Below the pieces are notes generated by a model. The model was not told the origin of the DNA and did not search any database. It saw only the letters and a list, made by a program, of their open reading frames with translations. 64,000 bases of DNA from Corylus avellana (Eukaryota; Streptophyta; Magnoliopsida; Fagales; Betulaceae), in NCBI RefSeq assembly GCF_901000735.1, contig NC_081541.1, forward strand, positions 6,937,021-7,001,020, given 5' to 3'. Positions 1-12,468 of the stretch are shown piece by piece. The position numbers and the translations under genes are program-made. Positions within the stretch are counted from its first letter, which is position 1. Each line of letters starts with the position of its first letter.

Positions 1-1925
1 TTTTTATTTCCTAACATATTAAGAAATTATGTAAATGCAAAAACTTATGGCATTGAATTTTAGTTAATATATAATACATATTAATATTAATCACTCGTTC
101 TTGAATCTTGATTATTGTCAGGTTTACTGGGTGGGTTGATGTGGAACTCTTATCACTTTAACCCATCACATCCAATCCCTCATAAATATCCAAACAGTAC
201 CAATTATATGAACATGTACTGTTTATAAAATTAAATTCCTGAATGACCAAACGCTCGATGATGTGACAAGATTTATGATGGTTCTATATTCAAACACGTC
301 ATTGAAGGGATGACCTATGATTTAACTGTATTATCATGCATTCAAGGAGGCAAAGGGTAATTGAATAAAAATAATAATAATAAAATAATAAATTATTAAA
401 AAAAAAAAAAAGAAGGCAAAGGGTAATTGTTAACTATCTCTATCTTTGTTAATTTTTTTTAACAAAAAGGCAAAGGGTAATTGGTAACTCTCCATCTCTG
501 ATAAAATTTTTTTCTCTTTAAAGTAATGTTAATTTTTGTCAAACTTTTATTTTATTATATTAATGTGACAGTAATCATCAATTTTTGAAATTTTTTTTTA
601 AGAAGGGTCGATGTGCCACTGCTACATTAGCCGAAATGATATGCCAGTGCCACATCAATCAAAAGAGATGAAAGTGAGATACAAGTGTAGCGGGTTAAAT
701 TATTTATTTATTTATTTTTAATCACATGTTGGGATCTTACTTTTAAGCCTCATGCCTCAAGCGCAAATGCAGTGTTCGTGTGGGCACATTTTAATTGTTT
801 CAGAAACCAAATTAAACTACCTTTTGAGGAACATGATGCAAAACCATGACATCCAACATCATTGCTCGAGTGGAAAAAGACAGATTTATGACTCGGAAAC
901 AACACTTAGGAGCTACTAATTACACATTTCACCTTACACCTTGGTTAGCTCAATATGCCAGCTGATAATAATGAAGAAAATTTTGTCTTATGACTTGGAA
1001 ACAAGGATTTCAATTAGGTATAGTAATAAAATGGGCATATTGTGGCACAGAGATGATGCTGTAAAATGGGCATATTGTGTTTCATGCTGTCCAGTTTGGG
1101 TTGGATGGAGGGTGTGGGGTCTTTTACTTTTGTATTTTGTTCCATCACCTTGAGGTTCTGTCAAAGAATAAAATGCTGCCTTGCAAGGAATTTTTGGTTA
1201 ATTGTCAGTCCACCAATACTTTCATGAGGACCTACCATGGTAGATAGTACTGCCTGGCCTCCATACTTTGGGGTCATTTTTTATTTATTTATTTATTTTC
1301 TGAAATTTTTCCATCATCACCAAATTGGGAAAAGGGAATGTGAGAGAGAGAGAGCATACGATCGACATATGAAAATGGCATATATTGCCCTCATGCCTAG
1401 CTATGAGGATATGCAATGATGGTGTACTTTGTGGAATCAAACGTAAAATCAAATTAGAAATGAGGAAAGGGAAGAATAAGAATCTAATCTAAACTTCAAA
1501 TACATTACATTGCAAAACTGATCGTATAAATTATAATTAAGCAGAAATAGCGAATTACGATATACTGTTAAATCAGCACTTATTTCAACAAATTTAAGTC
1601 GATAAAAACGGAGAATTAAATAATTTAATTTTTCAAATTATAGACAATCTTTGTTTTTTTATGCACATAAGTCAGTCAGTATTTGTGTCTTTTATGTGGA
1701 ATCATGTGAGGAGAACAAGTGCCGTGACCATGAAGAGTCAAGATTCTCCAAGCTTAGAATCAAACTACCGATTGATTACGCAAGTCACAGCTTAATTACC
1801 AGATACCCCTATCTAATTATCTATATATGCACAGTACTTAACTGGTTTCAAGCGGTTGAGTACGCTCTAGAACGTGAATTCGAATCCCGGCCCGAAGCGA
1901 ATATTTTCAACATAAACCACCTTAA
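1..1925. other. AT-rich intergenic DNA, no gene seen
   Basis: There is no convincing coding region. The motif GGCAAAGGGTAATTG occurs three times near 349, 415 and 469, separated by A/T-rich spacers, as a short degenerate tandem repeat. A short GA run lies near 1340. The longer reading frames here have no family resemblance and are shared with copy 2 only because the DNA is duplicated. Confidence 0.6.
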
Positions 1926-2212
1926 AGCATTACCAATGAGCTCTCTAAATTTTAGCTAAAAAAAAATCTAGTTTTGTTATTTTATCTAACTACTTTTTAC
2001 AAACACTAAATATCGAGCTCTCTAAATATTTCTCTACTTTAATTAAATATTATTTTTTATTGATTGTTAGTTGATTAAAACTAACCACCAAAGAGATTCT
2101 GACAATAGATAATGTGGAGAAATGATGGAGAGCTTGATAAATGGGTGCTTTTTAGAATCTTCTCTAAATTTTGGGTAATTGTACATTTTAAAGAACTCAT
2201 TGGTGATGCTCT
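1926..2212. mobile_element. MITE-like element with inverted ends
   Basis: The left end AGCATTACCAATGAGCTCT is the approximate reverse complement of the right end near 2190-2212 (AGAACTCATTGGTGATGCT). The interior is AT-rich and non-coding. It contains the core CTCTCTAAATATTTCTCTAC, which recurs in other elements of this window near 4300 and 13680. About 287 bp. The superfamily is not certain and no clean target duplication is visible. Confidence 0.55.
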
Positions 2213-4570
2213 TAGGTTATTCTAGTGAAACTGGGTCAGGCCATGACACAACTGGGCTTGAAGGAGTGCCTACCGTTTTTCATCGTTGAAGTCCCTGATC
2301 TTGTTATTAATTTTAAGTGGACATGTAGGGCTACTATGGTCACGCGAAGAAAAAGTAGTTACAGTTACTCGTCATGTTGATATGCATAATTTGCGTGGTG
2401 AGTTTGTAAATTTTAATGCATACGTGTATATCAAACAAAATAACTATGCATCGTCATCATGCTTGCTTCCACAAGGACGGAACCAAAAATTATTATGGGC
2501 AAGACCAATACCTTATATTATTTATTTATTTATTTCTTTATTTTTAAGATATTGAAAGGGAGGCCATGGCCTATACCAGTCCCCTCCCTCCTTCCGCCTC
2601 GTCCATCTCTCTCTTTCCAAATAATACATGTTAGTTCATAGCCTCATTCATAGGCAGTTTTCTGCCACATAAGCACGCGTGCACTTTAAATTATTGTCAT
2701 GTTCATGTCAATTTGTAGTCGCAATTATTGAGGGAAGTAATATTGTATATAGTGAATAAAAATAAAATTGCATGGACATTTTATGTAAAACAAAGTCATA
2801 TGATGATGAGCAATTAACCTTAGGTTTAATTAGCATAACAAAAAGAAAAGGGTTTGGAGTGATAAAGGCATCTGTCCAGTGATACAGCTATTTACTCGAA
2901 ATGGAATATTACTCTATCCTTGTGAGAATCAAGTCTCCACACCAGTACAAATCCCACCTTGCACCTTCAATTATTGATTCTCATACAAATCCATTCATAT
3001 CTTCAAGCCTCTCTGATCCCCACTACTATCCCCCACATTCAATGTTCCCTTCCTAGTACTCTCTTTTGTGCATGTGAGAGCGATAGAGTCTGAAAAAAAT
3101 AAAAGCAGTGCATGTCTACCTCAAGTGTTTATTTTCGTATAACTTTTATGATGATTTTTACTGTCATGTCATAGAGTGAATACTTAGAGCATTTTTTTGG
3201 TTTGTGTTCGAGAAATAGAGTTTTAAAGGCAAAAAGTGTTTTTCTTGACAAAATATTTATTTTTAAGGTTTTGTTAAAGTGCATTTTAACTATTTTTGAG
3301 CTTTTTGAATCTTTAAAAGTACTTTTTATTTTTTTATTTTACCAAACGAGTATTTTTTCTTCAAACGAACTTTTGAGTGTTAAACTCACTTTTTATCCCC
3401 TTTAATGCACACCCAAACAAACCCTTAAGAGTATGTGTAACACTCATCTACTTTCTTATCTATTAAATATATTGAATAAAGAGATAAATGAGAGGGAAGA
3501 GAGCGGATGCGTAAAGAGAATTTACAAACTACATCTTTACTGTTGAGTATTGTATTGAAATATCATACATAACTCGTAATTTATAGAAAGAATAAGTAGT
3601 GGGCTTGTACTAAACCCTAAAATACATAAAGAAATCAATCAACTTAGAAAATAATATTAAATATTCAAACATCATTGATAAACAGTAAAAGTAGTAATTT
3701 TTAGTGGCATATAAACAATTCTCGAATAGAATTTGTTTATTTCTCTGTATTCAATAAACAATTATAGATAGACTGCAAGTGACGCAACATGAAGGTGAAC
3801 AGTAACACAGTCAAATTTAGCTGCACTCTGTTTGACCATTAATAATTAATCTATTTCAGTTTGATGGAATCTGCACGTGATCCTTTGGGAGTGCTTTGTC
3901 TCTAGCTTCGATGGGGTTGGAGAAACAAACAGGGCATAAGGAAAAACAATGTTTGGTGTGGTTGGAGCAAAGCATATAATATATCTTCACTACACAAATA
4001 AAATTCGCAACATGCTTCAATGCCGCCCTACTCAACACACACTACAAATATTTCCACGTTTACTTTGTTTAGTTTTATCATGCAATATTTTTTGCCCAGT
4101 CAATCACGCTTCTTTGTTTACCAATATCTAGAAGCACAAGCCAATGGAATGAATCATTCCCCGAAGGAAACACGGGGCTTTTTCAAGCCCAATTCTTATC
4201 TCTCCTCCTCTTAATGAGTTTAATTTCTCACTTGAATCATTGATATTGAGCTGTTCAAACAAAAATTAAAATTTACTTTTATTGATTTACGTTAAACTCT
4301 CTAAATATTTATCTACTTTAACTAAATATTATTTTTTATTAGTGAAATCCGCTGTCATGTTACCAAATTTGTCTCTTTAAGAAATTAAATATCATTATTT
4401 TTTTGCTTTCTTTACATTTTTCCTTTCACTTTTGGAAAGAGAAGCAGGAAATGTCATTAAAAAGTTAAATAACTTTCACCTTTTGCCTCTGTACATTCGG
4501 AGAGAGTATTAAATCTAACATTGAGTGGAGAGTTTGTTGAATGGCATTTTCAATCTAAATGCTCTAATTA
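2213..4570. other. Intergenic DNA with MITE-like debris
   Basis: No gene is recognised. The stretch at 3190-3420 ends in CACCCAAACAAACCC, a common end of plant non-autonomous repeats. The stretch 4230-4560 shares the CTCTCTAAATATTTATCTAC core with the MITE at 1926-2212 and probably is a relative, but its ends are not clear. Confidence 0.45.
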
Positions 4571-5088
4571 ATTAGGGGAAAATTGACTTTATCCTTTGAA
4601 GTTGACTTCTTTTTCAATTTGAACCCTAATGTTTAAAAATTTGCAATGTACTCTTCTGAAGTTTCAAAAATTTTCAATTCGAACCATCCGTTATTTATCG
4701 CCATCAGAGTAGACGAAAATTCCACCATCTAAAACTCTACAAATTGCCCAAAAAAATAAAAAACTTGGGCCACCCCTTGGGCCATTCGGCCACCCCCTTT
4801 GGCTCCTTGGGGGTGGCTCGGCTACCCCCAAGCTAGCTAGATGGGGGTGGCCCAGGGTTTTTTTTTTTTTTTTTTTTTTTTAAAGGAGTAATTTGGGGAG
4901 AATAAGACAAAAAATGTCATGTGCGTCTCACGTGGTGAAATTTTCGTCCACTCAAACGGCGATTAGTAATAGAGGGTTTGAATTGCAAATTTTTAAAACT
5001 TTATGATAGTATATTGCAAATTTTTAAACATTGAGGTTCAAATTAAAATAGAAATCAAATTTAGGGGGGTAAAATGCATTTTTTGCAA
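4571..5088. mobile_element. Foldback (long inverted repeat) element
   Basis: Two arms of roughly 160-180 bp are imperfect inverted copies of each other. The left arm starts near GGGGAAAATTGACTTTATCC and the right arm ends near GGGGGGTAAAATGCATTTTT. The centre is GC-rich with several GGGGTGG/CCACCCC blocks and a long T run (4858-4880). No coding capacity. The same type of foldback recurs at 12751-13068. Confidence 0.65.
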
Positions 5089-5639
5089 TTAAATATAAGC
5101 CTATTTTAGTTTAATACTAAGCTGATAGTAAACTCAATTATTAAATGAGATATAGTCGTACAACTTCATTTTTATTATCGTTTATAATATTATTTTAATT
5201 TCGTACACTCGAGATTAAATTATTCAAAGAATCAAAGCAAATGAATTAACAAACAATTCACGGTGGACCCACTTGAGAGACAATGAGATGATCATGGCCT
5301 TGTGATTTGAATGAGGATTAAAGGCAGCTGGCAGCTGGCAGCAGCCCAAGCAAGTGTCTCACATCATTCTTGATTGATGACGATTGAAAACACTTTAATG
5401 TGGTCAGGGTCTCTCTAATTGTATTTTTCATGGCCGGGAGATAACCTAGGTAGGACCAATCTTTACCATCACCTAGCCAACTAGATTTGCCACCTACGAC
5501 GCAGCCCATCTCTAAAAGTTCTATTCTTTTTTTATTTTTTTTATTTTATTTTCTACGGAGAGGCAAGAGCATGTGGATAAATTCTAATCAGTGATTACTT
5601 TTCTTTATCCAAGCCGTAGTTTTGAACCCTCTTGGATTC

Positions 5640-5646
5640 TATAAAA
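5640..5646 (+). promoter_or_regulatory. TATA box of MYB gene, copy 1
   Basis: TATAAAA lies 105 bp upstream of the MYB start codon, a normal spacing for a plant promoter with a short leader. The copy 2 equivalent (24017) reads TATAAAT. Confidence 0.6.
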
Positions 5647-5722
5647 CCATGGCTTCTAGTGTTACTTTCACAGATCTAAGTTAAACACACAAAAAGAAAA
5701 AAAGGAACCTTTTCCACCCCCT

Positions 5723-5748
5723 CCAAGAGAGAGAGAGAGAGAGAGAAG
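5723..5748 (+). repeat. GA microsatellite in MYB 5' leader, copy 1
   Basis: A pure GA tract ends a few bases before the MYB ATG, inside the predicted 5' UTR. In copy 2 it is longer and begins with an interrupted GACACACA stretch, so its length differs between copies. Confidence 0.8.
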
Positions 5749-5750
5749 AT

Positions 5751-6822
5751 ATGCCTGCTGCTACAAAGAGGGTGTGCAAATCTAGTGAAGAAGATATGGA
5801 GCTAAGAAGAGGTCCATGGACTCTTGAAGAGGATAGTATGCTCATCCATTACATTGCCTGTCACGGAGAAGGTCGTTGGAATATGTTGGCTAAATGTGCA
5901 GGTAAATTAACGAACCATTTTTCTATCACATTAATTATATAAGATAGATATTCTAATTCGTTTCTTCAATTGAGTTGACTCGCTTTTTTTCTTTTGTCTT
6001 CACTGTAAAAGGACTGAAGAGAACTGGGAAAAGCTGTAGATTGAGATGGCTGAATTATTTAAAACCCGATATTAAGCGCGGGAATCTTACGCCCCAAGAG
6101 CAGCTCTTGATTCTTGAACTCCATTCCAAGTGGGGCAATAGGTGAAATTAATTTCTGATTTTTGCTCTTCTGTTTTTGGAAATTTTGAGCAGGCTAGGGT
6201 TTGATTGGTTTTTGGTGTTGTTGATTTTGGGAAATCCAGATGGTCAAAGATTGCGCAGCATCTACCAGGAAGAACAGATAATGAAATCAAGAACTATTGG
6301 AGAACAAGGGTGCAAAAGCAGGCGCGGCAGCTTAATATCGAGTCTAATAGCAAGAAGTTTGTTGATGCAGTAAGGTGTTTTTGGATGCCAAGATTGCTGC
6401 AGAAGATGGAGCAAACTTCTTCCCCCCCTATAAATTCTTCAGCTCCTTCCCTTGTATCCTCAGCATCTCCTCCACCAAGAAAGCTGATGATGCCCATTAC
6501 TTTAAATCATCATCACAATGAAAATTCAAGTTCAGAATATTCCAATATGAAAATCTCAAAAGAGGAGTCTCAAGTTCCTCAACACCCAGCAGCTCCTTTC
6601 CATGCCTTTGATAATTGCACTGCTACAGTCTACAACCATCCAAATCTAAGTGATTGTCACCTTGTAGACAGCAGAAGCTTTGACACGGAGGCACTCATCC
6701 TGGACCCCATGTCAGCAACGGACACCTATGAGAACTCTCTGTTTGATTGCCATATGGCGGATAGTGATTGGCTTTCTGACAACATGGCAAATTCTTTATG
6801 GAATATGAATGAAATTATGTGA
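5751..6822 (+). CDS. R2R3-MYB transcription factor, subgroup 20 (MYB62/MYB116-like), copy 1
   Basis: Predicted nuclear DNA-binding regulator. Three exons: 5751-5901, 6012-6141 and 6240-6822, with GT-AG introns 5902-6011 and 6142-6239 at the conserved R2R3-MYB positions. The spliced frame gives 287 aa. The R2 repeat (residues about 19-70) has W23, W43 and W63. The R3 repeat (about 73-121) contains W95 and W114 and the sequence [13 protein letters not shown]. After the MYB domain come [14 protein letters not shown] and WMPRL (142-146), the subgroup 20 signature seen in MYB62, MYB116, MYB78, MYB108 and MYB2; the [11 protein letters not shown] stretch is closest to MYB62. The remainder is Ser- and His-rich and ends in an acidic tail with a C-terminal tryptophan, as in activators. 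Family members act in stress, phosphate and gibberellin responses, but the role here is inferred. Start choice: first ATG after the TATA box and GA-rich leader. The copy 2 protein is identical. Confidence 0.93.
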
Positions 6823-9431
6823 AGCTACCTCCCACCTAAATAGATCATCATGATTTTAGTCATTGTACTGATCCAGATAGGGTTATATATATATATAATT
6901 ATATACTCATTGTAACTCAACTACCCCAATATTATATTTTGAAGGTTTTGTTATGAAACTGAAAATCTAAATACAGCAAATTTGAATTTTACTGATGAAT
7001 GATGTATGTATAAAGTGAGTGATATTCTGTAGTGGGGTGTATAGGAGTTGGACAAGACATGTGTATAGATGAAGCAAATGTATCTTTTCCCAGATGGGGG
7101 TTGTTATCAATGCATTTTCAACAAGCCAATAAATTTATTATTTGCAGATGTCACCCTATAATGCAAACCATATTGGGATAGATATATAGCAAGTAAAAGA
7201 AAGAAAGAAAGGAAGGTGGAGTCACATCTAGTTGTGGGGGCACATACATTATTATGTACATGTTTCTTAGGAAAGGGCGGTGAATGTGGTGAAGGTGCTG
7301 TTAAGCAGGAAGGGGGCCAGAAAATGCTTCTCTTCTCCAAAATATTCAAGTACCAGAGCTTGCCAAAATTCATTGAGATAATTACGACTGTGGACCAACT
7401 CCTCTGCATATGGGCTGTCACTTCTTAAAAGTAGTTTGAAACTCTTTTTTTCCGAAGATGATTATAAAGCCAAACCCCTTCTTTTTTTTTTTTAAGCAAA
7501 TACGAAGGGGAAATTTGAAGGGAAAGTATACAAGACAAAGACTCCAATACAATCAATACAGTAGAGAAAAAAAAAAAGCCCTAAAATTACAGAGAATGGC
7601 ATGGCAGAAAACCTAAAACAACAAAATGCTTCCACGTAGGCTGCAGATTTTAGTGCTTGAGAATTCCTTGCACATATAAATTCAATGAATATATACTTGG
7701 CATGACCTCAACTCCCTGGAATTTTGAACTTGTCCAATCACCATCATTTTTCTTTGATGTGGAAGGCATCATATTCATCAAAAGGACATGCTACTCATGA
7801 AAAGTGAAAACTATTTGTTTCAAGATCCTTTCTACATATCTATCATATATAGTTAGGAAGGAAGCTAGCCTTGTTTTCATGGTGATCATCATTCTTTAGG
7901 GTTTTCAGAATATGTTTAACAAAGACTTTTCAATATGTAATCCTCAATTACATACATTCTGTTCAAGCATGACTGTGAGCACTAAAGCAGCCCCCACATG
8001 TTGATGCACCAGGTGATCAGTGAATAGTGGTTTCAATCATCAAAATTCACCTACAAAGGCTTGAGGGAAGTACAAGTAACACCAGCAAAAAGTATGATAA
8101 ACTTCAAGTCGTTTTCAGCAAAAGTTTATATTTTCAAACTCCCACTTTGTATTACCTTCTTAATGCATTACTATGAGACAACACCTTTAGCCCCATTAGA
8201 CCGTTGCTATGTGATAAGATCATTTTTGAATTGAAACATAAAATGGGCAGATGCATGTGATTCAACATGCTATTAAAAAAGCACGTGAGAATGGACAAAT
8301 GTCAATTTTAGGACATAAATTGTCTTTTTATAAAATTGTCATGTGTTTTTTAGTATGTGAGAAGTAAATGATTTTTTATAAAACTACTAAAAAAAAAATA
8401 ATGTGATTCTCACATGCTCAAGTGACACATTATAGTTTTATAAATTGAGTTGTTGAAAATTTCTTTAATTCAGTTTGAAGAAAATTTTTGTTCATAATTT
8501 TTCTCCAACCCCTTCTTCCGACGCAGGTCCCTCTCCTCATTATGGCGAGTTATTACATAAATAGGGTATTCGTCATCAATGCCCGAAAGGTACAAATGAA
8601 AAAGGGAAAATCATGTTCAAACCAAAACAGGAGAGCTTTTCTTGTGGATCCATGGCCATGCTTGGTAGGTTATCTGCCCTTTGGACACGGCTTAACGTGT
8701 AAGAAAACTACTTGTGTTGGTTGGCATACTTGTCATTTGGTAATTTGCTGCTCTTTTTTTTTTTTTTTTTTTTTTTTGAAATTCATTGAAGAAATTGCTG
8801 GTCTTGATACATTGCTAACTTTGACCAATCCAGCTAGGCCATAACCTTAGGGTACTCTATTCAATCCTGGCTTAATTGACGGAGACGAGATATATATTAA
8901 ATTAACTGAATATGTCACTCAAGTCAAGGAGGAAAAGTATTGCCATCGTGTAAACCACAGAAAAAATCTGAGGTGTAGATGAATCACGGAAAGTACTGTA
9001 ATCTTTGTTCTCTAGCATAGAAAAAACAAAACAAAAAAGAGTACGTAGAAGAATGCCAAGGACATGACCATGACTAGGAAGACAACTAATTTGATTAATC
9101 CTAAACATCTTTATGTTATGTTTAGTTGTCCTATAAAATTCTCAACTAGTGTATCCTTTTCACCACCTATTTGACCATCCCAGACTCCCAGTGCTAAATA
9201 AGCATCCTTTTTTTTTTTTCCGAAGAAAATTATAACATTGCAATCCCACAATTCTTTTATAGAACACAATCCTAATTTGCCGTTGTTGATAGCCCTACTT
9301 TTTGTTAAAATATTGATTCAATGATTATATTTATTATCTCACATTAGATTAAAATTTTGAAATAATTGATAATTTAATATTAGTAGCAAAACCATTACTT
9401 CAAACTCTGCTCATTTTATTAAATATTTTAC
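6823..9431. other. MYB 3' flank and intergenic DNA
   Basis: The 3' UTR probably occupies the first few hundred bases, with a TA repeat near 6889. There is no further gene. An A-rich/T-rich stretch at 7480-7580 and a T run at 8756-8776 look like remnants of retroposon tails. Long reading frames on both strands around 7107-7428 are antiparallel shadows with no family resemblance. Confidence 0.5.
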
Positions 9432-10262
9432 TAGGAGTGGGCAGATTAACCGATTACCGATTACCGACAAATCGAATTTAACCGAACCGATATTAACCGC
9501 AACCGATAGTTATCGGTTAAAATTTTTTAATTTTTAGTTATCAGTTGCGGTAATCGGTTAACCGCAACCGATAAGGATTTTTAATTTTTTATAATTTAAT
9601 AATTTTAATGAAACCAAAAAGACGTCATTTTGGTTTCAATATATAGACCAGCTGAAGCTCTCTTTTCCCCTAACCCTAAAACTCCCTCCCTTCGTCCCTC
9701 GAGTCCCGTCTGCAGCCTCCGCTCTCTCAAGTCTCCTTAGTCCTCTCTCACTCTCTCGCACTGTCGCACACTCGCATGCCTAACGCCCCTCTCTTGCCGA
9801 GTCGCAACCTCGTAGGTAATCTCTAGACTCTAGTATTTCGTTGATTTTTCTCTATTGATTGATGGGTTTTGCTGGATTAGCCTCTGGATTATCATCTGGG
9901 AATTTTAGTCTTAGAAAAACCGAAGCCACCTACGACTATCACCGATTCTTGTCAAACTCTCAAAGCTATCAGCGACAAAGTCCCAAGGCAGAGAAAATTG
10001 TGAAATCAGTTCTAAAGCCTCATACTCTCTCGACTTTCGATTTCTCTAAAGGTATGCCCATCAATTAATTTGCTTTTTCCTTCTTTTTGTTTCTCTTTTT
10101 CTTTATTTTCCAGTTATTCTACATTTCTACTCCATGGCCATCGACCCACGAAAACTGGTTTAACCGATTATCAATATGACCGATAATTTTTGGTATCATT
10201 TCTTATTGGTCGGTAATCGGTAACCCGTATAACCGGACCGATATAACCGATATCCAACCCTA
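9432..10262. mobile_element. hAT-like non-autonomous element, copy 1
   Basis: Flanked by a perfect 8-bp target duplication TATTTTAC (9424-9431 and 10263-10270), the hallmark of the hAT superfamily. Terminal inverted repeats are TAGGAGTGGGCAGAT and, on the other strand, TAGGGTTGGATATC. Subterminal regions are packed with ACCGATTACCGA and CGGTTAACCG motifs, typical of transposase-binding subterminal repeats in plant hATs. At 831 bp it encodes no transposase. It is about 41 bp shorter than the copy 2 element, by loss between two CGGTAATCGGT direct repeats near the right end. Confidence 0.85.
9859..10068 (+). other. Exon-like segment inside the hAT element, copy 1
   Basis: The element interior is unlike its ends. 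It is C/T-rich with a leader-like stretch (9655-9830), then a 69-aa open frame starting MMGFAGLASGLSSGNFSL, containing a plausible splice donor (AAAG then GTATGC near 10050). This layout resembles a 5' UTR plus first exon captured from a host gene. I do not recognise the protein. Copy 2 differs by at least two amino-acid changes, suggesting no strong constraint. It could also be a remnant of the ancestral transposase leader. Confidence 0.3.
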
Positions 10263-12468
10263 TATTTTACATGTTTAATATTAAAATACTAATTAAATGA
10301 CCGACAAAAAGAAACTAAAACGGACAACATGGCCCATTTTAGTCATGAGGCAAGCCAATTATAGTGAAATACTAATTAGCAGTATATACTAATTGGACTT
10401 GCAACCCAATTAGTACTGCATTAATAAAGGAAATTACTTGGCCCATTAGCTCAGTTAGCTTATCGTTATTGTTTAATGAATAGTCAAAGATAGTATTAAG
10501 TTTGATTATGGATCTAACAATGGCATTGTTTTGTTAACAATTTTATTTTCTTTTCTCAAACTAAAAATATTAACAAACAATTAAAAATACAAAAATAATG
10601 TTTATCTTAAAAGAATATATATAAAAAAAAAAAAAAAAATTAAACAAAAAAAATCAAAAATTTATCAGGAGCTAGCACCGCGGTAGTCGGATCAAGATGA
10701 GATAGTTTATGCTTTTGGAAAAGTGGGCATCTAAGCATGTTCGGGCATGATTGCCAAGGGATTGGACTAGTTAGGACCCAAAGACCCAAAAAATTCATCT
10801 CAAAATCAATTTCAATATTTTTATTTTTTACATTACATCAATCACTTTTTATTACTATTCAAATAAAAAAATTACTAAAAAACAATTTTTTTTTTTTTTT
10901 TTCACTTTTTCATACAAAATAGTCGTACTTTTTTTTTACATCAATTAAATCTACTATAATTTCAATTCACTCCCTTTTTCAAATTCTTTACTAAACACAC
11001 CCCAAGTAAATAATTTGTGCTAAGTTTCCATGTGAGTTGGAACCTTGAAAGCGAGATGGATTAGACACCCATCCATTCACATTTTCAATCAAATCACCCT
11101 TTCACAATCACACCGAAGCGTGAAGAGACTAAACTCCCACACACCCACACGTCCTTTTCTTTTCTCTTCTTTTCTTTCTTCGCAAGAGCCCTCCGCCTCC
11201 CTTATTGGTCATCTAATTCTAACCCCATAACTTCTAGGACCAACCCAAAGCGTGTGCCTATTCAAGCCGAAGGATTTGGAAGAAATGTGTCAATTATTGG
11301 AAATATCACGACACTTTTTCATAGGTGTGTGTGTGTGAGAAATCTTGTATTTTAGGAAACCTACATTTTACTCCTTCAACTATTATTCAATTTCTCCATT
11401 TTTTTTTTTTTTTTTTTTTTTACTTTTCCAAACTTTAAAAAGTTCGGTGTTCCTTACCGATATCTCTTCTATTAAGGTTTTTCGTTAAATCTGATAAAAA
11501 ATTGGCCGTGTGCAAAATGACAATAATACTCCTTAGTTGTATTTTCATACATATCATGGTTTGCTTGTGTCAAAAAAAATGTCATGTGAATCGTGTACTA
11601 CCCGTCTTTTGTTAGGATTTAATATCTAGCCCGCAAATAAGATAACTAAAAGTACTTGGTTGATTGGCATGTGATATTATAATTTTTTTAAGTTTGAAAG
11701 ACATTACAAATTAAGTGATAGTTTGAATAAGTAGATGCATCTACCTTAAAAAAAAAAATTGCTAGTAGATGCTAGTAACCCATGAATGATTGTGGTACAA
11801 AGTCAAAAAAGAATGAAATTATGAAACATGATAGAGGTAGGTCCATTGAAGTGAAAGGCACTAAAGTTGAAGATAATTTAAGGATGTTCGTTGCTTACGC
11901 TTCCACTTTGAAAGTTGATAAGCTTCAATCAAATCAATTGATCTAATTGAGATCAAGTGTTATCACTTATCATAGTAAACGATAACCGGAGGGATTAACA
12001 ATAAGTGCATGCATTAAAAGGGACAAATGAAAAAGAGTTAATATTGGACATAATAGTTTTTTTTTAAAAAAAAAAAAGAAGAAGAGTAACGTGTGAATCC
12101 AACTTAGAAGAAATTGGTGAAATAGAGAATATCTTTTTTTGATCTAAAGGCATATATAGTGCCACTTCAACATATTCTTCATCTATTTATGTATTCGTTG
12201 AATCTAATATGGTGTCACTGATATTGTGATACATATTGCACTCATTTCATTTAGTGGAATTTGGTTGGTTTTTTTTTCTCATTTTCGGTTGTCTACGCAA
12301 ATTGCTTGTGCTCCTTTTGCATATTCTCTTTTGGATTGGTCTTTGCATTCGTCTCCATTACTTGACGCCAACTTTCCTCTCATAAGCTCTCACCGGAGGA
12401 TGCCCGTGAGGGAAAAAGCCACGGACGGTGCCGGCTTCAAGCGAAGCTAATTGGGTCCTCCATTTAAA
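10263..12468. other. Intergenic DNA, no gene seen
   Basis: AT-rich with long A and T runs (10622-10640, 10886-10901, 11399-11420, 12057-12075). A stretch near 11340-11560 resembles one arm of the foldback family at 4571. Open frames at 10737-10922 and 11045-11230 are low complexity and are not supported. Confidence 0.5.

Noticed and set aside
1850..1905. tRNA- or SINE-like B-box (GAATTCGAATCCCGG) after an A-box-like stretch
   Set aside because: The two boxes are only about a dozen bases apart, too close for a tRNA head, and no acceptor stem pairing is visible.
7107..7428. Antiparallel frames of 104 and 70 codons next to the MYB gene, also in copy 2
   Set aside because: No family resemblance, no start or splice context. 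Their presence in both copies reflects the DNA duplication, not selection.
10440..10475. TAGCTCAGTTAG resembling a tRNA D arm
   Set aside because: No T arm or acceptor stem follows.
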